In this document: one piece after another, positions 55,433 through 64,000 of the stretch
Layout: each line of letters begins with the position of its first letter
Position numbering within the stretch: the stretch's first letter is position 1
Source of the DNA: Pollenia angustigena
Lineage: Eukaryota; Arthropoda; Insecta; Diptera; Polleniidae
DNA length: 64,000 nucleotides
Direction: 5' to 3'
NCBI GenBank assembly: GCA_930367215.1
Contig: OV884057.1
Coordinates: forward strand, 104,991,284 to 105,055,283
The notes under the pieces: generated by a model
The model's database searches: none
Seen by the model: only the letters and a program-made list of their open reading frames with translations
Told to the model about the DNA's origin: nothing
Position numbers and translations under genes: made by a program

Positions 55433-55812
55433 AGGTTCTCTGCTGGCATCCGTATAACTAAGATGTGCAATGAACATTTTGCCTTCAAAGTTGATTTTAT
55501 GAACTTCATTCCACCGAATATGTTGTGAACGCTTACCGGAAATGAAAGTACTAATACCGGAGTAATTAATTCCAATATATAATTGTGATCCTCGATGATC
55601 TTTTACGGGGTGAGGATCTATGCCATATGTTTCAAGACCTCTGGCAATACCCATAAATTCATCCATTGCCACAGTGGAGTCTTGGTAGGGTTGCCGTTTT
55701 TTGTGAAGTTCCATTATTTTCTTCTCAAGGGCTTCTGTTTGGCGTAAGGCTAAATTGAGTGATGACACATAATTCTCAACATGAATTTCTTCGTTAAAAT
55801 CACCAATTTCCT
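55433..55812 (-). CDS. CG5022: FERM-domain protein (FRMD3/FRMD5-like), F2/F3 exon
   Basis: On the minus strand the exon follows TTTCAG and ends at GAACCT|GTAAGT. It encodes EIGDFNEEIHVENYVSSL, a helix (RQTEALEKKIMELHKK), then FMGIARGLETYGIDPHPVKD and SKRSQHIRWN-like strands ending WNEVHKINFEGKMFIAHLSY. LETYGxDPHPxKD and WxxVxKxxFEGKxF are hallmarks of FRMD3/FRMD5 FERM F2/F3 lobes. FERM lobes bind phospholipid and the tails of membrane proteins. The acceptor has AG|AG, so the exon may start two bases later (55810). It splices in phase 0 to 7633. Exons for F1 are not in the window. Confidence 0.9.
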
Positions 55813-55969
55813 CTGAAATTTAAAATATTTTTTAAAAGATATTAATTAAGGCAGACATTCTATGAGTAGTTGAGATATTTGGTTTGCATTCCTACTCCAT
55901 ACGCCACACTGTATGGTGTCTTCATATAACGAGTGGCCAAAAATAGAAGGAGTTATTGCAGAGCGATGA

Positions 55970-56205
55970 TAGATAAAAAAGGATTCGTATCCTTCCCATA
56001 TATCCTTAGATTAAAAATACTTTAAGAGCTTTAAGCTTACTGAATTTTTATGCGTGCATCACTGTTAATCGATAATAGATTCAAATATTGTAAATTTTCT
56101 TTATAACCGTACAAGGATTCGTCTCCTTCACATATATTCTTAAATTAAAAATGCTCAACGAGCAAATAGCTTACTGAATTTTTGTCCGCGTACCACTGAT
56201 TATGT
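55970..56205. repeat. Two-copy tandem repeat upstream of the FERM exon
   Basis: AAGGATTCGTATCCTTCCCA (55979) and AAGGATTCGTCTCCTTCACA (56112) start two units of about 130 bp. Each unit continues through ATTAAAAAT and GCTTACTGAATTTTT. On the minus strand each has AAAAATTCAG followed by TAAGC, which looks like a splice acceptor, but no exon frame follows. Confidence 0.65.
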
Positions 56206-56519
56206 TCTAAATGACAAAGCTTTTGTTTAAATTCTGTGCATCTTAAGCCTAGTACTCTGTTCAAAGTTGTGAAAAATGTTGAGTAACATTGATTATTCCA
56301 CACGAAAATTTTGACATTTATCAATGTTACCAATCTTGCGAGTTTGTACAATTTTACGTTTTTATTCCTACAAAGTATGCTACATTGTTTCGTGTATGTA
56401 AACAAACGCCACATGTATTTTACTAAAATTATTTTTTTTAATAAAAAATTTGATAAAAAAAAAGTAAATATGGATAAAAAACTGTTACCGGTTGTGTTAT
56501 TTTAATTTTTATTTCTTAT

Positions 56520-57976
56520 TATACCCTTCACCAAGGTGGAAAAGGGTATATATAAGTTTGTCATTCCGTTTGTAATTTCTACAATATTGATCTTAGACCC
56601 TATAAAGTGTATATATTCTGGGTCCTTATGAGGAGAGAAGTTAATTTAACGATATCCGTCCGTCCGTCTTACGTTTGATATGTGTTTTCCGAAGACTCCA
56701 TACATGATAGCGACTACGTTGTTTTCATTTCGAGGCATAACCGCAAAAAAAGCTTAAATAACACCATTTTCCATTTTCGTTTTTTTTTAATAAACGACTT
56801 TATTGGCAACACTTGCATCATCTGCTAAAATGTCATGGTCTCATAAGGAACCGTTACGATTTTATAGCAAAAACAATTTTATCTCAAGCGACAATATTCA
56901 TACAAAATTTTTATGAGATAAAATAAAAAAAACCCCTCTCCTGTAAAATTTTGTTTTTGTCACTTAAGCTTTTTTTGCGGTAATGACTCGATATATGTCA
57001 CATATAGTCCACCATTTCTTGCTATTGAAATTCAGCCAGATTGGTCCAACAATGGCTGAGATATGACCAAAAAACCACGACTGCCTCTAATTTTTCCAAA
57101 AAATCCCTTGTGGTTGTTGTATTTTTATTACTTTTTTCTGTATATCTGGAAAACGGCAAGAGCCAAAGCTTTAAAATTATGTACAAACATTTAGGTTATA
57201 AATATACACCATCCTACAAAATGTGGGCGAGATTAAAGAAAAAAGTATTAAAAATTGTATAAAAACCTGAATTTGTTGACTGCAATATGACCTATGGTTA
57301 CGCCTATATATCAGAAGATCGGAAATTTTTAATAGAAATTATTTTCTGAAAAACTCGGGAAAATCGGTTCAGATACGAAGAAGTTAACACCAAAATATTA
57401 TTTTTTTTTTAAAATACCCATTTTCAGAAACCATAGATCTTCCCGAGTCCAAGTTTTACAGCCAAAATAACTGGCAAATTTCTTCTTTAACACGTCGGTA
57501 TATAAATCTGTCAAATCGGTTAAGAAATATGACCAAAATACTGAAATCCCAAAAATTACTCTTTTTTATAATTAAGTTTGTTTTTTATACCCTTCACCGA
57601 ATGTCCTACACCCTATAAAGTATATATATTCTGGGTCCTTATGCAAAGCGAAGTTCAAATCCGGTTGTCGTCTCTTCTTCCAATCCCCTCACCCTCACTT
57701 CGTATTTGTTTACATATACTAGCATAATGCCCAATATGATTTTGTTATCACCCTTCTTTATTATTTCATATATTTAACGAAATAATTTTAACAAATAGAA
57801 ACTAAAAACGATTTAAAAAAAATATTTACCACTTTTCGCTTTTTAAATTTCATTTATAAAAAGTTTTAAGTATCGTAAATAAGTATGTATATGTATATGT
57901 AAAAATTATTTAGTTGCTCAATGGTGAAGGGTATATAAGATTCGGCACAGCGGAATATGGCACTCTTACTTGTTTA
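56520..57976. repeat. Muscoid dispersed repeat, long copy
   Basis: It starts TATACCCTTCACCAAGGTGG and AAAAGGGTATATATAAGTTT, contains TAAAGTGTATATATTCTGGG and CGTCCGTCCGTC, and ends GGTGAAGGGTATATAAGATT followed by CGGCACAGCGGAATATGGCA and CTCTTACTTGTTT. No transposase frame is recognised. The region from 57571 on is itself a second, overlapping copy. Confidence 0.55.
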
Positions 57977-58187
57977 TTATTAAGTTTGTTTTTTATACCC
58001 TTCACCGAAGGTCCTACACCCTATAAAGTATATATATTCTGGGTCCTTATGCAAAGCGAAGTTCAAATCCGGTTGTCGTCTCTTCTTCCAATCCCCCCCC
58101 CCCCCCCCCCCCCCCCCCCCCTTCGTTTTTGTTTACATATACTAGCATAATGCCCAATATGATTTTCGTTATCACCCTTCTTTATTA
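57571..58187 (+). repeat. About 406-bp direct duplication with a 39-C run in the second copy
   Basis: AATTAAGTTTGTTTTTTATA starts both copies (57571 and about 57976). The text matches through CTTCTTCCAATCCCC, after which copy 1 has CTCACCCTCACTTCG and copy 2 has 39 consecutive C (58093-58131) before TTCG. Copy 2 is cut at 58187 by a Helitron. Confidence 0.8.
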
Positions 58188-61100
58188 TCTATATATATAA
58201 AATTGTAACGTTACTGACTGACTCACTGATTCATCATCGCACAGCCTAAACGCCTGAAGCTAAACACTTGAAACTTGGACCAGAGATTGGTCAGTCCCCA
58301 AATCGATCCACTAAGACGGGATCTTTGGAAATTCAAATGTTTAGGGGGTAAAAAAGGGTAAAAACGGGAAAATGCGGTAACCTTATATCTCCAAAACTAA
58401 AAGAGATACAAAAAAAATATAACACTGATCATTATTCTTAAGAAAAATAAGCGGATAGGTGTCTGGTACTTTTTTGAAATTTGGCCCTTTTAGGGAGTAA
58501 ACGGGTAAAACCTGAATTTTGGTACTTTTTTGACCCCCCCATCTATCTTTTGAACCAATAAACATAGAAACAAAGTTTATACCACATTCGAAACCTATGA
58601 AAAAAATACGAATACAAGTTTGGTACTTTTTCGAAATTCGAACATTTAAGGGGTGAAAATCGTCGCTATTTTTGGTACTTTTTTACAAAAAAATTTTCTC
58701 CATTCATTAACATACTCGTACTTAATAATGAGCCCCCACTACAATACTGAATTTTTTGATACTTTAGTGGGAAAAATAGTACCAAAAAAAGGAAATACGG
58801 GAAATTTTATATTTTTCATTGGCTTTTTGGTTCTACAACTGGCATTTTTTTAATTATCGTTAATATTGGACCTAGAAACATAAAATTCAAGATGCAATGT
58901 CCTGAGTGGATAAGAATCTATGAGGGAACTTTTTGGTACTTTTTTTGTTCATTAACTGGTACTTTTTGAGTTTGCGTTAGTATTGGACCTAGAAACATAA
59001 AATTCAAAATGCAATGTCCTGGGAGGATGCAAATCTATAAGAGTGAACTTTTTGGTACTTTTTTATCTTTGACTGGTATTTCTTGAATTTCCGTTGGTAT
59101 TGGACCTAGAAAGATAAAATTAAACATGCAAGGTCCCGAGTGAATGAGAATCTGTAAGAGGGCTTTTAGGTACTTTTTTGATCTTTAAATAGTACTTTTT
59201 GAATTTCTGTTAGAATTGGACGTAGAAAAATTAAATTGAACATGCAATGTCTTGAGTGAATGAGAATCTGCAAAAGCGCATTTCTGAGCTTCTTTTTTTT
59301 TCTGGTACTTTTTAAATTTCCGTTATTATTAGACCTAGAAACATAAAATTCAAGATGCAATGTCCAAAGTGGATAAGAATCTATGAGGGAACTTTTTGGT
59401 ACTTTTTTGTTCATTAACTGGTACTTTTTGAATTTGCGTTAGTATTGCACCTAGAAACATAAAATTCAAAATGCAATGTCCTGGGTGGATAAAAATCTAT
59501 AAGAGTGAACTTTTTAGTACTTTTTTATTCTTTGACTGGTATTTCTTGAATTTCCGTTGGTATTGGACCTAGAAAGATAAAATTAAACATGCAAGGTCCC
59601 GAGTGAATGAGAATCTGTAAGAGGGCTTTTAGGTACTTTTTTGATCTTTAAATAGTACTTTTTGAATTTCTGTTAGCATTGGACGTAGAAAAATTAAATT
59701 GAACATGCAATGTCTTGAGTGAATGAGAATCTGCAAAAGCGCATTTCTGAGCTTCTTTTTTTTCTGGTACTTTTTAAATTTCCGTTATTATTAGACCTAG
59801 AAACATAAAATTCAAGATGCAATATCCTAAGTGGATAAGAATCTATGAGGGAACTTTTTGGTACTTTTTTGTTCATTAACTGGTACTTTTTGAATTTGCG
59901 TTAGTATTGCACCTAGAAACATAAAATTCAAAATGCAATGTCCTGGGTGGATAAAAATCTATAAGAGTGAACTTTTTGGTACTTTTTTATTCTTTGACTG
60001 GAATTTCTTGAATTTCCGTTGGTATTGGACCTAGAAAGATAAAATTAAACATGCAAGGTCCCGAGTGAATGAGAATCTGTAAGAGGGCTTTTAGGTACTT
60101 TTTTGATCTTTAAATAGTACTTTTTGAATTTCTGTTAGCATTGGACGTAGAAAAATTAAATTGAACATGCAATGTCTTGAGTGAATGAGAATCTGCAAAA
60201 GCGCATTTCTGAGCTTCTTATTTTTCTGGTACTTTTTAAATTTCCGTTATTATTAGACCTAGAAACATAAAATTCAAGATGCAATGTCCTAAGTGGATAA
60301 GAATCTATGAGGCAACTTTTTGGTACTTTTTTGTTCATTAACTGGTACTTTTTGAATTTGCGATAGTATTGCACCTAGAAACATAAAATTCAAAATGCAA
60401 TGTCCTGGGTGGATAAAAATCTATAAGAGTGAACTTTTTAGTACTTTTTTATTCTTTGACTGGTACTTCTTGAATTTCCGTTGGTATTGGACCTAGAAAC
60501 ATGATATGAAACATGCAAGGTCCTGAGTGAACGAGAATCTGTTAGAGGGCTTTTAGGTACTTTTTTGATATTTAAATAGTACTTTTTGAATTTCCGTTAG
60601 CATTAGACGTAGAAAAATTAAATTGAACAGGCAATGTCTTGAGTGAATGATAATCTGTAAAAGCGCGTTTCTGAGCTTCTTTTTTTTAACTGGTACTTTT
60701 TAAATTTCCGTTATTATTAGACCTAAAAACATAAAATTCAAGATGCAATGTCCTAAGTGGATAAGAATCTGTGATGGAACTTTTTGGTACTTTTTTGTTC
60801 ATTAACTGGTACTTTTTGAATTTGCGTTAGTATTGGACCTAGAAACATAAAATTCAAAATGCAATGTCCTGGGTGGATGAAAATCTATAAGAGTGAACTT
60901 TTTTATTCTTTGACTGGTACTTTTTGAATTTCCGTTGGTATTGGACCTAGAAAGATAAAATTAAACATGCAAGCTCCTGAGTGAATGAGAATCTGTAAGA
61001 GGGCTTTTGGTACTTTTTTGTTCTTTAGCTGGTACTTTTTGAATTTCCGTTAGCATTGGACCTAGAAACATAAAATTCAAAATGCAATGTCCTGGGTGGA

Positions 61101-63085
61101 TAAAAATCTATAAGAGTGAACTTTTTAGTACTTTTTTATTCTTTGACTGGTACTTCTTGAATATTTCTAGGTATTGGACCTAGAAACATGATATGAAACA
61201 TGCAAGGTCCTGAGTGAACGAGAATCTGTTAGAGGGCTTTTAGGTACTTTTTTGATATTTAAATAGTACTTTTTGAATTTCCGTTAGCATTGGACGTAGA
61301 AAAATTAAATTGAACAGGCAATGTCTTGAGTGAATGATAATCTGTAAAAGCGCGTTTCTGAGCTTCTTTTTTTTAACTGGTACTTTTTAAATTTCCGTTA
61401 TTATTAGACCTAAAAACATAAAATTCAAGATGCAATGTCCTAAGTGGATAAGAATCTGTGAGGGAACTTTTTGGTACTTTTTTGTTCATTAACTGGTACT
61501 TTTTGAATTTGCGTTAGTATTGGACCTAGAAACATAAAATTCAAAATGCAATGTCCTGGGTGGATGAAAATCTATAAGAGTGAATTTTTTGGTACTTTTT
61601 TATTATTTGACTGGTACTTTTTGAATTTCCATTGGTATTGGCCCTATAAAGATAAAATTAAACATGCAAGGTCCTGAGTGAATGAGAATCTGTAAGAAGG
61701 CTTTTGGTACTTTTTTGTTCTTTAACTGGTACTTTTTTAATTTCCGTTAGTATTGGACCTAGAAACATAAAATTCAAAATGCAATGTCCTGGGTGGATGA
61801 AAATCTATAAGAGTGAACTTTTCGTTACTTTTTTTTTCTTTGACTGGTACTTCTTGAATTTCCGTTGGTATTGGACCTAGAAAGATAAAATTAAACATGC
61901 AAGGTCCCGAGTGAATGAGAATCTGTGAGAGGGCTTTTAGGTACTTTTTTGATCTTTAAATAGTTCTTTTTGAATTTCTGTTAGCATTGGACGTAGAAAA
62001 ATTAAATTGAACATGCAATGTCTTGAGTGAATGAAAATCTGCAAAAGCGCATTTCTGAGCTTCTTTTTTTTCTGGTACTTTTTAAATTTCCATTATTATT
62101 AGACCTAGAAACATAAAATTCAAGATGCAATGTCCTAAGTGGATAAGCATCTATGAGGGAACTTTTTGGTACTTTTTTGTTCATTAACTGGTACTTTTTG
62201 AATTTGCGTTAGTATTGGACCTAGAAACATAAAATCAAAATGCAATGTCCTGGGTGGATGAAAATCTATAAGAGTGAACTTTTTGGTCCTTTTTTATTCT
62301 ATGACTGGTACTTTTAGAATTTCCGTTGGTATTGGACCTAGAAAGATAAAATTAAACATGCAAGCTCCTGAGTGAATGAGAATCTGTAAGAGGGCTTTTG
62401 GTACTTTTTTGTTCTTTAGCTGGTACTTTTTGAATTTCCGTTAGCATTGGACCTAGAAACATAAAATGCAATGTCCTGGGTGGATGAAAATCTATAAGAG
62501 TGAACTTTTTGGTACTTTTTTGTTCATTAACTGGTAATTTTTGAGTTTGCGTTAGTATTGGACCTAGAAACATAAAATTCAAAATGCAATGTCCTGGGAG
62601 GATGAAAATCTATAAGAGTGAATTTTTTGGTACTTTTTTATTATTTGACTGGTACTTTTTGAATTTCCATTGGTATTGGCCCTATAAAGATAAAATTAAA
62701 CATGCAAGGTCCTGAGTGAATGAGAATCTGTAAGAAGGCTTTTGGTACTTTTTTTTTATTTAACTGGTACTTTTTGAATTTCCGTTAGTATTGGACCTAG
62801 AAACATAAAATTCAAAATGCAATGTCCTGGGTGGATGAAAATCTATAAGAGTGAACTTTTCGTTACTTTTTTATTCTTTGACTGGTACTTCTTGAATTTC
62901 CGTTGGTATTGGACATAGAAACATTAAATTAAACATGCAAGGTCCTGGGTGAATGAGAATCTGTAAGAGGGCGTTAAGATACTTTTTTGATCTTTAAATA
63001 GTAGTTTTTAAATTTCCGATATTATTAGACCTAGAAGCATAAAATTAAACATGCAAGGTCTTAGGTGAATAATAATCTGTTAGAG
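58188..63085 (+). mobile_element. Helitron 5' end followed by a large tandem array
   Basis: The start A|TCTATATATATAAAATTG leads into GTTACTGACTGACTCACTGA and CATCGCACAGCCTAAACG, typical Helitron 5' text. The target is visible in the neighbouring copy at 57765 (CTTTATTA|TTTCAT). From about 58640 the body is a tandem array of units of about 116 bp, built on TGGTACTTTTTTGTTCATTA, TTGCGTTAGTATTGGACCTA and ATGCAATGTCCTGGGTGGAT. No hairpin plus CTAG end was found before 64000, so the element is truncated or its end lies outside. It has no Rep/helicase gene. Confidence 0.75.
58640..63085 (+). repeat. ~116-bp satellite-like array with higher-order repeats
   Basis: An estimated three dozen or more monomers are present. 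A variant marked GAGCTTCTT recurs at about 59286, 59749, 60211, 60673, 61360 and 62057. Spacing is 462-463 bp three times (four monomers), then 687 and 697 bp (six monomers). Monomers in the same position of the block are more alike than neighbours. Diverged monomers also sit in the Helitrons at 32100-32350 and 38820-39110. Confidence 0.85.
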
Positions 63086-64000
63086 GTATCTGTACCTCGT
63101 TTCTGTATTTCTCGCTTCGTAAAATTTTCCGCATGAAACGTGTGAATTGCAACAAAAATAGTGTGAAATGAAACAAAAAATGGTTTTTCTCACGCAAGTG
63201 TTTCTGTATCTTTTCTTGGCGAGAATTATCTGTCATTTAAATAATTTTCCAGCAATTATTGGAAGGATGCGAGAAAAAGTGTTTCTATAACAATGTTTTG
63301 CGAAAAGTTTCTTTCAAGAACTGTCAAAATAAGTCGCATTTGAAATTGGTGGCGAGAAAAACAAAATGTAGATATTTTGAATTTAAAATATGTTTATATA
63401 CTATTTTTTTTAAATAAATAAAAAAATAGAAGGAATATAAATGACGAATGCATAATTTATATGATGAAAATAAACAAAAAACCATTGTTATATTTTGCTA
63501 TTTTAAATTTTTTTTAGCCTTTTCTTGTTTTGGTTTTAATCAGCGCTGCCAGATAAATTTGTGTCAAAATCGCCAATTTTCTGAGAAAAAAAATATAAAA
63601 GATCCTCCATTTTTGTTTTAAAAATCGTGTAATTTAAAATAAATTTTAAACAAATTTGTTCCGACTTTTATTAAAACATAATCAAACAAAAACAAAGTTA
63701 AAGTTCATGGGTATTTAATAATTTCTTTAAATTTATATTTCTTTTGTTAAGCTGAAGGATAATTTTTTATAAAACTATTTATTTTCTTTAATCCGATAAC
63801 AATCAAAAATTGTTTTTCCCTGAAGAAGTCACACAAAGGCATGAGAAAATATCATGTTATACAAAAAATAAAATAAATGGCCCATAACTATAGTCATAAA
63901 CAAAGCATACTTTAAGAGTTCTAAAGTAAACTTTTATTAAAAATATGCTTTTGATCTACTATAGACAAGCAAAAGCATACTTTACACGTTAAACCCGATG
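63086..64000. other. AT-rich intron or intergenic sequence, no gene
   Basis: No coding exon for the FERM F1 lobe is visible. AAAGCATACTTTA/AAATATGCTTTT words near 63920-63985 form weak inverted repeats. AGCGCTGCCAGATAAATTT at 63542 looks like a hAT-type terminus of the CTGCCA kind but has no partner in view. Confidence 0.4.

Noticed and set aside
56145..56414. 89-codon minus-strand frame as the missing upstream FERM exon
   Set aside because: It shows no FERM F1/F2 motifs and overlaps the tandem repeat upstream of the real exon.
57914..58150. 78-codon frame with a polyproline run
   Set aside because: The prolines come from the 39-C tract and the frame lies in a dispersed repeat.
59166..62582. 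Several 60-82 codon frames with the same translation
   Set aside because: They are copies of the satellite monomer read in one frame and recur with its higher-order spacing, so they are not genes.
58640..63085. Regular array considered as a CRISPR-like array
   Set aside because: The genome is eukaryotic, the whole ~116-bp unit repeats with gradual divergence, and there are no unique spacers.

Overview
The window looks like chromosomal DNA of a higher fly, most likely a calyptrate such as a blowfly, house fly or stable fly. The reasons are its strong A+T bias, the short-intron host gene, the jockey, 412, BEL, Helitron and pogo type elements, and several copies of a dispersed repeat with the tail GGTGAAGGGTATA...GATTCGGCACAGCCGAATAT that I associate with muscoid flies. 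The species assignment is an inference; no single-copy marker fixes it.

Only one host gene is visible. It lies on the minus strand and encodes a FERM-domain protein of the FRMD3/FRMD5 type (Drosophila CG5022-like, by recall). Three coding exons are present: 55812-55433 (FERM F2/F3), 7633-7545 (end of F3) and 7456-6526 (FERM-adjacent region, Ser/Asn-rich tail, C-terminal membrane helix, stop, AATAAA signals). Reading phase is kept across both junctions. The intron between the first two of these exons is about 47.8 kb and holds almost everything else in the window. Upstream exons for the F1 lobe were not found and probably lie beyond base 64000.

Layout by region. 1-5.3 kb: a decayed hAT element split by two related hAT-type MITEs with perfect 8-bp target duplications, one carrying a nested MITE. 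5.3-7.6 kb: 3' end of the host gene. 8.6-14.0 kb: a transposase-like fragment, a 66-bp tandem repeat, a pogo-like MITE, a tRNA-like hairpin with an A-rich tail, and small MITEs. 14.1-18.3 kb: a dead BEL/Pao element broken by a non-LTR retrotransposon. 19.1-28.6 kb: a nearly complete jockey-type element (minus strand) into which a Transib-like MITE (5-bp CGACG duplication, RSS-like ends) and a 4.0-kb Sola-like DNA transposon (intact 764-codon transposase, 719-bp inverted repeats, 4-bp duplication) have inserted. 29-31.6 kb: BEL remnant, a 229-bp MITE and a Tigger/pogo-like element. 31.6-43.5 kb: Helitrons and a dead Gypsy element whose 3' end plus flank is duplicated in tandem (about 3.02 kb). 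44.4-54.3 kb: dispersed repeats and a 6.4-kb 412-like element on the minus strand (TSD AGAG). 54.6-58.2 kb: a TIR element, the FERM exon, and muscoid repeats with a 39-C run. 58.2-63.1 kb: a Helitron end followed by about 4.4 kb of ~116-bp tandem repeats with higher-order structure.

The genes do not form a pathway. The host gene must splice across a long nest of selfish elements. The transposon proteins serve only their own elements, and most are broken. The clear exceptions are the Sola-like transposase and jockey ORF1, both open end to end. All assignments were made by eye from motifs; no database search was run.
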